This document shows positions 8,436 through 15,150 of a stretch of DNA of 64,000 bases, one piece after another (the first letter of the stretch is position 1; the number at the start of each line of letters is the position of its first letter). Below the pieces are notes generated by a model, which was not told where the DNA came from, did not search any database, and worked only from the letters and a program-made list of their open reading frames with translations. The position numbers and the translations under genes are program-made. The DNA is from Halobacillus amylolyticus. GTDB taxonomy: Bacteria > Bacillota > Bacilli > Bacillales > Halobacillaceae. The stretch spans positions 1,302,001 through 1,366,000 of the forward strand of contig NZ_CP095075.1 in assembly GCF_022921115.1 (NCBI RefSeq). Direction: 5' to 3'.

Positions 8436-8689
8436 TTGCTTGAAGATACTCTAAAGAAATATAATCCTGAAAATAATTCAGTATTACGTGGATCATTACC
8501 TATGACCGAAATGTATGGTAAGCTCCGGAATTTCTTGATTTATCTGCATTGATCAGAGAGATCTATGGGGATAAATACATGGGCATCCTTGAACGTTCCC
8601 TTGAAAATATCGAGACCAAGAAGCCCAATGGAATCAAGCATCTCAGATCGAACATCCAAACAACGGTCCAAATCCTCCTAATACAATAA
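8436..8689 (+). pseudogene. Small unknown gene interrupted by a one-base frameshift
   Basis: A reading frame starts at TTG 8436 behind a run of eight G and encodes LLEDTLKKYNPENNS and LPMTEMYGKL, then loses frame at 8525-8528. In the next frame it continues EFLDLSALIREIYGDKYMG and ILERSLENIETKKPNGIK to a TAA at 8687. Adding one G or C at CTCCGG would join both parts into about 84 residues. I do not recognise the family. The second half has amphipathic helix character. It is either a decaying gene or an intact gene with a missed base. A strong terminator follows at once. Confidence 0.5.
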
Positions 8690-8736
8690 AAAGAAGCCCT
8701 TTCTAAGTTTGCTAAGGAAAGGGCTTCTTTATATTT
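8688..8736. terminator. Bidirectional terminator
   Basis: AAAGAAGCCCTTTC and GAAAGGGCTTCTTT form a 14-bp stem. It serves the plus-strand remnant and the minus-strand yhaI, whose stop codon lies in it. Confidence 0.85.
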
Positions 8737-9061
8737 TTAACAACTGCAATAACTTATTTGTAAGTGATGGGTAAATATTTTCTTCATACATAGCTATAAT
8801 TGTTCTCTCAACGGGCATTTTGTAAGAAAGCATCCCCGCAAAGTGGATAAGCAATGAGGAGTGATCAACCAATCCGTTCTCAAGATCCTGTTCGTATGTA
8901 TCCTCAAGCTCCTCAAATAATCGTATGGTCTGCCAATATTCTTCCTCAGTCAGGCCATGTTGAATCACCATATTTGTAAAGGGATATTGTTTCATCTCCT
9001 TCACCTGTAACAATAACTGCAGATGAAAATGAAGCCGCGTGCACGGGTCCGATCTTTCCAC
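8729..9061 (-). CDS. yhaI: DUF1878 family protein YhaI
   Basis: This is a 110-residue soluble, mostly helical protein. The pattern YPFTNMVIQHGLTEEEYWQT, then LLIHFAGMLSYKM and a C-terminal ALYEE-like AMYEENIYPSLTNKLLQLLK, matches B. subtilis YhaI. The GTG at 9061 is chosen because AAGGAGG lies 9 bases upstream; a GTG at 9088 has no ribosome site. The function is unknown. In B. subtilis hpr (scoC) follows yhaI; no such gene is present here. Confidence 0.8.
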   Translation of the reverse strand: MERSDPCTRLHFHLQLLLQVKEMKQYPFTNMVIQHGLTEEEYWQTIRLFEELEDTYEQDLENGLVDHSSLLIHFAGMLSYKMPVERTIIAMYEENIYPSLTNKLLQLLKI

Positions 9062-9292
9062 TTTCCTCTTCCTCCTTATGACGTTCACAACAAGGCTATT
9101 TTACTGTAAATGTAGGCTTTTATAAAGGCAAAAAAAATTAATATTTTTTTCCTCAAAAACCTATTGATTTTTCACGAGAAACATACTAACATACGTCTTG
9201 TGCTAATCGCTTTTCAACCACTACAGTAAACCAATCATAACGATATTTTAGATAAATTCACAGTACTTTCTTTTGTAAAGGAGGATTCTTAG

Positions 9293-9841
9293 ATGAATTG
9301 CTGGAAAACAGTCGATATCAACAAAGAATTCGGTCCAAACCGTATAAATTTACTATCACTATTAACCGGACTTATGTCTTTTCTTATCATTTATCTTCCG
9401 TTCTCAATCATTCATGGAACGCATGAACTGAAGGATCATGGCTTTGTACCTTTAATGATGATCTTATTCTTGCTGCCCGCTATGCATAGATTAATGCACA
9501 TATTACCTTTAGTATTGCTGTACAAACGAGTACGGGTGACTTTTAAGTTCAGGAAAAGATTCACACCGACATTCACCTATCAATGTACGTCCAAACTTTC
9601 AAAACAAACATCCATTATAATGGCACTTGCTCCGACATTCTTAATTACAATGCCAGCCCTTATGATGAGCTTTATTTTTCCAGGTTACTTCGCTTACTTG
9701 GTTCTGTTCGCAGCTGTTAATATCGGCCTTTCGTTTTCCGATTTTCTTTATTTAAACCAATTTGCCCGTGCACCACGCCGCTGTGTCATTTCCAACTCAA
9801 AAAGTGGGTATGACATTCTTATCCAAAGACCGGAATTGTAA
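9293..9841 (+). CDS. DUF3267 membrane protein (YhaJ-like)
   Basis: This 182-residue protein has four predicted membrane segments. The ending LNQFARAPRRCVISNSKSGY is typical of the DUF3267 proteins found between yhaI and prsA. DUF3267 is regarded as a putative zincin family with an HExxH motif inside a membrane helix; here the equivalent region reads LLPAMHRLMHILPL, so the glutamate appears to be missing and peptidase activity is doubtful. AAAGGAGG precedes the ATG. The assignment relies on topology, C-terminal motif and position. Confidence 0.65.
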   Translation: MNCWKTVDINKEFGPNRINLLSLLTGLMSFLIIYLPFSIIHGTHELKDHGFVPLMMILFLLPAMHRLMHILPLVLLYKRVRVTFKFRKRFTPTFTYQCTSKLSKQTSIIMALAPTFLITMPALMMSFIFPGYFAYLVLFAAVNIGLSFSDFLYLNQFARAPRRCVISNSKSGYDILIQRPEL

Positions 9842-9848
9842 TAAAAGT

Positions 9849-9886
9849 GAAGCGCCGCTCTTATAAATAAGAGCAGGCGCTTTTTT
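9849..9886 (+). terminator. Terminator of the DUF3267 gene
   Basis: AGCGCC with GCTCTTAT pairs with ATAAGAGC and GGCGCT around a short loop, followed by six T. Confidence 0.85.
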
Positions 9887-9887
9887 A

Positions 9888-10228
9888 GAGGTTGTTCAAA
9901 AAGTCGCCAAATGATAAGAGGCGAATCTCTTCGTTGGCTTGCTTTTGAAGAGCGTGTGCCCCTGCGTCTACGGGCCTATTCAAAGAAGTAAATTCCTCGG
10001 GCAAGGCAGCGAGGAAGGATATTCTCTGAAGTGCTACTCACGTATCAATAAGCAGCAGTGAAACTTCTACTAAAACCGTGCACGTCCTGTGCAAGTCCGT
10101 TCCTTGGAAAAGAAGGACATTTTTCCTTCGTGCGAAGCCGATTCGGGGAAGATTTCCTTAATACCCAAAGCTATGACGCCTCGACCTTCTTTCTTCCAAC
10201 TTCTAATTTGGCAACTTTTTGAACACTC
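9888..10228. mobile_element. MITE-like element with terminal inverted repeats
   Basis: The left end GAGGTTGTTCAAAAAGTCGC (continuing CAAAT) and the right end, read on the other strand, GAGTGTTCAAAAAGTTGCC (continuing AAAT), are inverted repeats of 23-25 bases with few differences. The 341-bp element has no convincing gene, several internal dyads (for example near 10078-10100) and a base composition richer in G+C than its surroundings. I recall similar ends beginning GAGGTTGTTCAAAAAG in other Bacillaceae genomes, but this could not be checked. It could be a non-autonomous transposon or a structured intergenic repeat. Confidence 0.6.
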
Positions 10229-10307
10229 ACTTTTAAGGGTTTCTTCTGTTCAACCTCAGGAAATTTTGATAAAGTAGTTTAATAGGGAATAAAGGAGGTT
10301 CTTCACT

Positions 10308-10490
10308 TTGGCATTTGTATTTGTTATTTACGGTCTAATCGTCTTATTTGTATTCAATTCTCTCACTCATTCCTTATGTTTGAAAACTAAAATGTCTAAT
10401 GAAAAACAAGCACGAGTATTTCGAACTATTAACGTGCTTATAACGATTCTATTGATCACCTCATATGTGGATGTCATCAATCATATGTAA
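10308..10490 (+). CDS. Small membrane protein of unknown function
   Basis: This is a 60-residue protein with two hydrophobic segments (FVFVIYGLIVLFVFN and VLITILLITSYVDVI) joined by a basic cytoplasmic loop. The TTG start at 10308 follows AAAGGAGG with 9-base spacing, a strong site that supports real translation. A good terminator follows directly. I do not recognise the family. Confidence 0.6.
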   Translation: MAFVFVIYGLIVLFVFNSLTHSLCLKTKMSNEKQARVFRTINVLITILLITSYVDVINHM

Positions 10491-10492
10491 GG

Positions 10493-10534
10493 AAACAGGC
10501 TATGTTCCTAAACGTAAACATAGCCTGTTTTTTA
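10493..10534 (+). terminator. Terminator of the small membrane protein gene
   Basis: AAACAGGCTATGTT pairs with AACATAGCCTGTTT around a short loop and ends in a T run. Confidence 0.85.
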
Positions 10535-10542
10535 TTGCTAAA

Positions 10543-10626
10543 TTACATCCAAGCTGCACCTACAATGATGAGCAAGATAAATAAAACTACGATTAACGCA
10601 AATCCACCACCATATCCGTAACTCAT
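10543..10626 (-). CDS. YjcZ-family small hydrophobic peptide
   Basis: This is a 27-residue peptide starting MSYGYGGGFALIVVLFILL and ending IIVGAAWM. It has the signature of the YjcZ/YosA family of tiny membrane peptides, widespread in spore formers and often called sporulation proteins. GGGGGTGA lies 5 bases before the ATG at 10626. It is a single transmembrane helix with a glycine/tyrosine-rich head. The role is unknown; spore association is inferred from family members. Confidence 0.85.
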   Translation of the reverse strand: MSYGYGGGFALIVVLFILLIIVGAAWM

Positions 10627-10823
10627 AAACTCACCCCCAACCTTGAGACATATCATATCCTATGCGTTTAAAATCTTATTTGAATGGGCCCGCACCTAGC
10701 CTTTTCTGATTTTTTACTCTTTCTGTGGAATAGATGAGGCAAAATATGTTATATTAACTCATGGGCTGTTAAAACCTCTACGTCAAAAGAAAGATTACAA
10801 ATTGTTTGAGGAGTGTACGTGAT

Positions 10824-11837
10824 ATGAAAAAAATAGCTATAACTGCTGCACTAGCAGCTAGTGTATTCACTTTATCTGCTTGTTCCTCTGGAGAATCAGA
10901 AGCGGTTGTTGAAACAAGCGGCGGAGAAGTGACTAAAGAAGAATTTTACGAAGAACTTAAGAATAAACACGGTGGACCAGTTCTGCAGCAACTAGTTCTG
11001 GGAGAAGTGCTGTCCGCTAACTATGAAGTATCTGATGAAGCAGTGAATCAAGAGTTAGAAGCACTGAAGGAACAGTACGGCGACCAGTTCGAAATGGTCC
11101 TTCAACAAAGCGGTTTCGCGAATGAAGAACAGTTTAAAGAGACCATTCGTTTAAGCCTTCTACAGGAGCAGGCAGCTGCTGAAGAGGTAGATATTTCTGA
11201 AGAAGAGATGAAGCAATACTATGAGCGTATGAAAACAGAAATACAAGCAAGTCATATTTTAGTAGCCGATGAAGAAACGGCAAAAGAAGTGAAACAAAAG
11301 CTTGAAGATGGCGAAGACTTCGGAACATTAGCTAGTGAATACTCTAGCGATGGCACAGCGAAACAAGGCGGTAAACTTGGCTACTTCGGACCCGGTAAGA
11401 TGGCGCCTAAATTCGAAGATGCTGCCTACAACTTAGAAGTTGGAGAAATCAGCGATCCCGTACAAACACAGTTTGGCTACCACATTATTAAAGTAACGGA
11501 CAAGCGTAAAGTTGAAGATGTAAAGCCATATGAAGAAGCGAAAAAAGAAATTAAACGTACACTTGTCAGTCAAAAAATCGATCAGCAGACACTACAAGCA
11601 AAAATGAATGAGCTTATGAAAGAAGCTGAAATCGATGTGAAGATTGAACAATATAAAGATTTGTTTAAACAACCAGAAGCTCCTGCCAATCAAGGAGGAG
11701 GTTCTTCTGAAGGAGGAGAAAATGGCTCCTCTGAAGGTGGCAATTCTGGAGAGGGCAATGGTTCCTCTGAAGGAAACAATTCTGAAGAAGGAAATAGCTC
11801 TTCTGAAGAAACCAACTCTGAAGAAGGCAATTCTTAA
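10824..11837 (+). CDS. prsA: Foldase lipoprotein PrsA with extended low-complexity tail
   Basis: This 337-residue lipoprotein peptidyl-prolyl isomerase folds secreted proteins at the outer face of the membrane. The signal peptide KKIAITAALAASVFTLSAC carries lipobox LSAC with cysteine at about residue 20. An N-terminal helical domain is followed by the parvulin domain (about 130-230) with ASHILV, YSSDGTAKQGGKLGYFGPG and FGYHIIKV. From about residue 280 there is a 55-residue Ser/Glu/Gly/Asn tail, much longer than I expect for PrsA. GAGGAG precedes the ATG at 10824. A terminator follows. The expected hpr/scoC regulator gene is absent nearby. Confidence 0.94.
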   Translation: MKKIAITAALAASVFTLSACSSGESEAVVETSGGEVTKEEFYEELKNKHGGPVLQQLVLGEVLSANYEVSDEAVNQELEALKEQYGDQFEMVLQQSGFANEEQFKETIRLSLLQEQAAAEEVDISEEEMKQYYERMKTEIQASHILVADEETAKEVKQKLEDGEDFGTLASEYSSDGTAKQGGKLGYFGPGKMAPKFEDAAYNLEVGEISDPVQTQFGYHIIKVTDKRKVEDVKPYEEAKKEIKRTLVSQKIDQQTLQAKMNELMKEAEIDVKIEQYKDLFKQPEAPANQGGGSSEGGENGSSEGGNSGEGNGSSEGNNSEEGNSSSEETNSEEGNS

Positions 11838-11844
11838 TAATAAT

Positions 11845-11883
11845 GAACAGAAGCCAGGTGGTTTGAACCACCTGGCTTCTTTC
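11845..11883 (+). terminator. Terminator of prsA
   Basis: AGAAGCCAGGTGG and CCACCTGGCTTCT form a 13-bp stem with a 6-base loop and a T-rich tail. Confidence 0.9.
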
Positions 11884-11916
11884 TAGTTTAAGAAATTGCC
11901 TCTCTTTCACGCTTTT

Positions 11917-12111
11917 TCAAACCACATCTCTCGCTTTTTTCCCTCGCTTTTCCTTTTCCTCATTCATTCTAGCCAAATAAACTCGTCCCTCACGCTCGAT
12001 AAACTGTTGCTCTATCTTTTGTTCTGCTCTCATAGCACGGAACGCCATGTATCCGCTGATAAATATGAAAACAGTGCAAAAGAGCACCCAAATTGGAATA
12101 CCAAATATCAT
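11917..12111 (-). CDS. yhaL: Sporulation-associated protein YhaL
   Basis: This is a 64-residue protein with one N-terminal membrane helix (PIWVLFCTVFIFISGYMAF) and a charged cytoplasmic tail with QFIEREGRVYLARMNEEKEK, matching the YhaL family. In B. subtilis yhaL lies between prsA and yhaM and has been linked to sporulation. GGGAGGATATCACG precedes the ATG. The molecular function is unknown. Confidence 0.82.
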   Translation of the reverse strand: MIFGIPIWVLFCTVFIFISGYMAFRAMRAEQKIEQQFIEREGRVYLARMNEEKEKRGKKARDVV

Positions 12112-12170
12112 CGTGATATCCTCCCTGTCCCATTTATTATCATTTTATGAGTGGATGCACATAAATATGA

Positions 12171-13436
12171 TTAAGAATTGGACAAGGACGCTCTTTCCAT
12201 TTTGGCAAACATCAAAGAATAGATAACTGCACCGCCAATGGCTAGCAGACCGATCACAGTAAAAACAACTTGATAGCTAAAGTAATTTGTCGCTACTAGA
12301 GAAAACGGTGCAAGTAAACGTCCTAAAGTAAACCTTAAGGAAGCAGCAGAAAAATATTGTCCCCTCATATCTAGAGGTGCAAGCTTTGCAATAAAGCTCT
12401 CCTGAATCCCGACGACCATTAATTCAGCTAATGTAAAAATACCCATAGCCAAAATAAACACCCAAACGTTTTGTGTCAAACCGTAAAGGGTCATGCCAAA
12501 AGCGTAAAGAAGGCACGAGGAAATGAATACGCGCTTTTCTTTTAACCGATTCATGTACCTTGTAACAAGGACTGTAAATAAAGCAACAAGCAGGCCATTC
12601 TCTGCCAGGATTAAACCAAAGGCCCGTTCTCCTGAAATCGTCCATTTGAAATCTCCAATATGAACAAGCGTCTGATCTTGTACAACCTCGCTCGTATAAA
12701 CGGCGATCAGAATGTCAAGCTGCATGAAGGTTTGCGAAACAAGTACCCCGGCTATGATAAATAGCAAAAATGTTCTATCTTTAGCAATAATCCTGTAATC
12801 ATTCAGCTCCTCCCATAAAACTGTCGTCCACTTCTTCCCTTTTTCCTTCACACGCTCCTTCACGGTAGTCGTTTCATCAAGGAAATAGGCTAAAACAACG
12901 GCAAGAATAGCTGTTATAATCACTCCAGTGAGGAGCATTTCAAACCGATGGGTATAAAATATATAGCTCCCCACAATCGGACCAATAACGACAGCAATAT
13001 TGATTGACGTATAGAACACGGCAAAGACACTTGCCCTATGTTTCTCAGCAACCACATCAGCAACCATAGCGTGAGATGCAGGCCAATACAATGCCCCAAA
13101 CACTCCAAGTAGACTAAACGAGAAAAACGTCAGCAATGGAGAGCTTAACCACGGGGAATTAGCCGCAGCAAACAATATAAACGATACACTTTCCCCTATA
13201 GCTGCAAACACCATCATTCTCTTTCTGCCAAATCGATCAGCACAGTATCCGCCTATTAAACTCGCTGCTACCGAAAACACTTGTGAAAGTACGAGCAGCA
13301 ACCCGGCTGAATTCTTACCAAATGAACGTTCAAAATAGATCGTCATGAAGGGAAAGAACGCCCAAAACAATACATTCATCGTCCCTTCCCCAAATAGACG
13401 AATTTTTAAATTCCTATCCCAATCTCTCCACTTCAT
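12171..13436 (-). CDS. MFS multidrug-type transporter
   Basis: This 421-residue major facilitator has twelve predicted helices. The motif between helices 2 and 3 reads GGYCADRFGRKRMM, and helix 5 carries the antiporter-like VIGPIVGSYIF, pointing to proton-driven drug or metabolite efflux. The segment VKERVKEKGKKW is the long central cytoplasmic loop. It starts 24 bases after the yhaM stop on the same strand, so the two are probably co-transcribed. No such gene lies at this place in B. subtilis as I recall, so it may be an insertion. The substrate cannot be predicted. Confidence 0.85.
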   Translation of the reverse strand: MKWRDWDRNLKIRLFGEGTMNVLFWAFFPFMTIYFERSFGKNSAGLLLVLSQVFSVAASLIGGYCADRFGRKRMMVFAAIGESVSFILFAAANSPWLSSPLLTFFSFSLLGVFGALYWPASHAMVADVVAEKHRASVFAVFYTSINIAVVIGPIVGSYIFYTHRFEMLLTGVIITAILAVVLAYFLDETTTVKERVKEKGKKWTTVLWEELNDYRIIAKDRTFLLFIIAGVLVSQTFMQLDILIAVYTSEVVQDQTLVHIGDFKWTISGERAFGLILAENGLLVALFTVLVTRYMNRLKEKRVFISSCLLYAFGMTLYGLTQNVWVFILAMGIFTLAELMVVGIQESFIAKLAPLDMRGQYFSAASLRFTLGRLLAPFSLVATNYFSYQVVFTVIGLLAIGGAVIYSLMFAKMERASLSNS

Positions 13437-13460
13437 TCTTCTATCCCCTATGATCTATAC

Positions 13461-14405
13461 TTAGTCCTCAAACGTCGGCTTGTAAAATGAACGTTGGTCC
13501 ATCGCATAAATTCTCTCTGTAAATTCTCCCGGCCCTACTTTTTGCAGTGACCGGTTTAACATATTCAATCCAGCATCCATCATGTCAATTTGATGCAGCA
13601 ATTCTGCTTCTCTCACGAGTGGTGGCTTTGGACTTCCCCATTCAGACCTGCCATGATGGGATAAAATCATATGCTGTAAAATCGTGACCTCTTCCCCTTT
13701 AATTTGCAGTTCATCGGCTACCGCCCGAATTTCTTCCACCATGAGTGGAATATGGCCAATCAGTTTTCCCTCTAAGGTGTAACTGGGTGATGTAGCTGTT
13801 GAGAGCTCTTTAATTTTTCCTAAGTCATGCAGGATAATTCCAGCATACAGCAGATCCTTATTTATATCGGGATAAAGAATGGTTAATTCTTTTGCAATAT
13901 TTAACATCGATACAATGTGGTGAGCAAGTCCAGAGACATACTCATGGTGATTACGAACAGCGGCTGGATAACTTAACAAATCTTTTTGATAATGCTTCAG
14001 GAAATGCTTTGTTATTCGTTGAATGGTGGGATTTTCCATATCAAAAATGGCTTCGGTTAAACGCTCCATTAAGTCTTCTTTATTTACAGGTGCTTTTTCT
14101 ATAAAATCTGTCGCCTGAACCCCATCCGTAGGCTGTGAAGGTCTAATGCTTTGAATCTTCAGCTGCGGCTTGTTGCGGAACTGACCTACCTCCCCCTGTA
14201 CCTTGACAAGCTCCCCTTGTTGAAATAGTGATTCATCTTCAGGAGTAGACTCCCAAAGTTTTGCATCAATCTCTCCTGTCGTATCAGTTAACAATAATGT
14301 TAAAAAGGGCTTATTGTTGCTAGCCACTCCTTTAACAGCTGATTTAATGAGCAGATAGTGATCGAAGGTTTCCCCTAATGTGTAATGAGCAATTCCTTTC
14401 TTCAT
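13461..14405 (-). CDS. yhaM: 3'-5' exoribonuclease YhaM
   Basis: This 314-residue protein is the same length as B. subtilis YhaM. An N-terminal OB-fold (DHYLLIKSAVKGVASNNKPF, LLTDTTGEIDAKLW) binds single-stranded nucleic acid. The C-terminal HD domain has GLAHHIVSM, the metal site ILHDLGKIKE and MILSHHG. YhaM is a metal-dependent 3'-to-5' nuclease that trims RNA tails and acts on single-stranded DNA in vitro. The ATG at 14405 is preferred because GAGGAGGAGATGCC lies just upstream. A TATAAT -10 lies at 14443-14448 on the minus strand. Confidence 0.94.
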   Translation of the reverse strand: MKKGIAHYTLGETFDHYLLIKSAVKGVASNNKPFLTLLLTDTTGEIDAKLWESTPEDESLFQQGELVKVQGEVGQFRNKPQLKIQSIRPSQPTDGVQATDFIEKAPVNKEDLMERLTEAIFDMENPTIQRITKHFLKHYQKDLLSYPAAVRNHHEYVSGLAHHIVSMLNIAKELTILYPDINKDLLYAGIILHDLGKIKELSTATSPSYTLEGKLIGHIPLMVEEIRAVADELQIKGEEVTILQHMILSHHGRSEWGSPKPPLVREAELLHQIDMMDAGLNMLNRSLQKVGPGEFTERIYAMDQRSFYKPTFED

Positions 14406-14559
14406 TTTGGCATCTCCTCCTCTAAGTAAAAAGACTGTTCCCATTATACGTCTTTACCCAAAATACTTTTCTTTAGGATAAGAGACAGGAACAGTCCTTC
14501 ATATTGGTTCAATTAAGCTGACAAAAGAGTCATTTGTTCCGGCACTCTCCTGTCAAGGG

Positions 14560-15147
14560 TCATGTATTGTTTTTTTGATCAATCTTAGGTACATACTCAA
14601 AAATTTCGCCGGATTCTACGACATAGATGAATCGCATCAGCCATCGATAATAATTTTGAGCATATTGTAAACGCTCAATGTCACTGTCAATCTTCTCTTG
14701 AAGGGATTCATCTTCCGTATGATCCCTAATCGTTAATAGTTCTTGAATCGCCTCATCGGCTTCCTCAATATTTGTTTCCGTATGATGTCTCCATCTGCTT
14801 CCGAAAAGTGAGGTAAAGGATTTATACCAGTCTTCCTCAGATTTGTATAAATCCTTTCGCACGCCTTTTTTAAACGACGGTTCCACCATTTTCATGTCAG
14901 ATAAAGCTCGTACACCTGTAGACATGCTGGTCTTACTCATCTCAAGAGCTGACCGCATATCGTCAAGCGTCATAGGGTCCTCTGCGAAATAAAGCACACC
15001 ATACAATCGGCCGATAGAAGGTGTCACTCCATATAAACTCATGTTTTTTGCTATGACCTGTATAAATTGTTCAATCGTCTCTTCATATTTTGTCCAGTCT
15101 TGCTTGTGCTTTTCTGGCAATGGAAAACCCTCCATTTGCTTTGTCAT
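14560..15147 (-). CDS. Second GbsR-type transcriptional regulator
   Basis: This 195-residue regulator shares the GbsR pattern: LEMSKTSMSTGVRALSDM as recognition helix and FKKGVRKDLYKSEEDW as wing. It has a longer C-terminal part than the regulator at 7781. It starts only a few bases after the yhaN stop, with no promoter space, so it is transcribed with yhaO-yhaN. Choline or glycine betaine sensing is the family theme, but no gbsAB genes are in this window. An alternative ATG at 15135 is possible. Why an osmolyte-type regulator sits in a nuclease operon is unclear. Confidence 0.87.
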   Translation of the reverse strand: MTKQMEGFPLPEKHKQDWTKYEETIEQFIQVIAKNMSLYGVTPSIGRLYGVLYFAEDPMTLDDMRSALEMSKTSMSTGVRALSDMKMVEPSFKKGVRKDLYKSEEDWYKSFTSLFGSRWRHHTETNIEEADEAIQELLTIRDHTEDESLQEKIDSDIERLQYAQNYYRWLMRFIYVVESGEIFEYVPKIDQKNNT

Positions 15148-15150
15148 CTT

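Noticed and set aside
10089..10277. 62-codon reading frame inside the 9888-10228 element
   Set aside because: It has no ribosome site and crosses the terminal inverted repeat, so it is unlikely to be a gene.
11644..11910. Reading frames in other phases over the prsA tail
   Set aside because: They are shadows created by the repetitive GAAGGAGGN DNA of the Ser/Glu/Gly tail.
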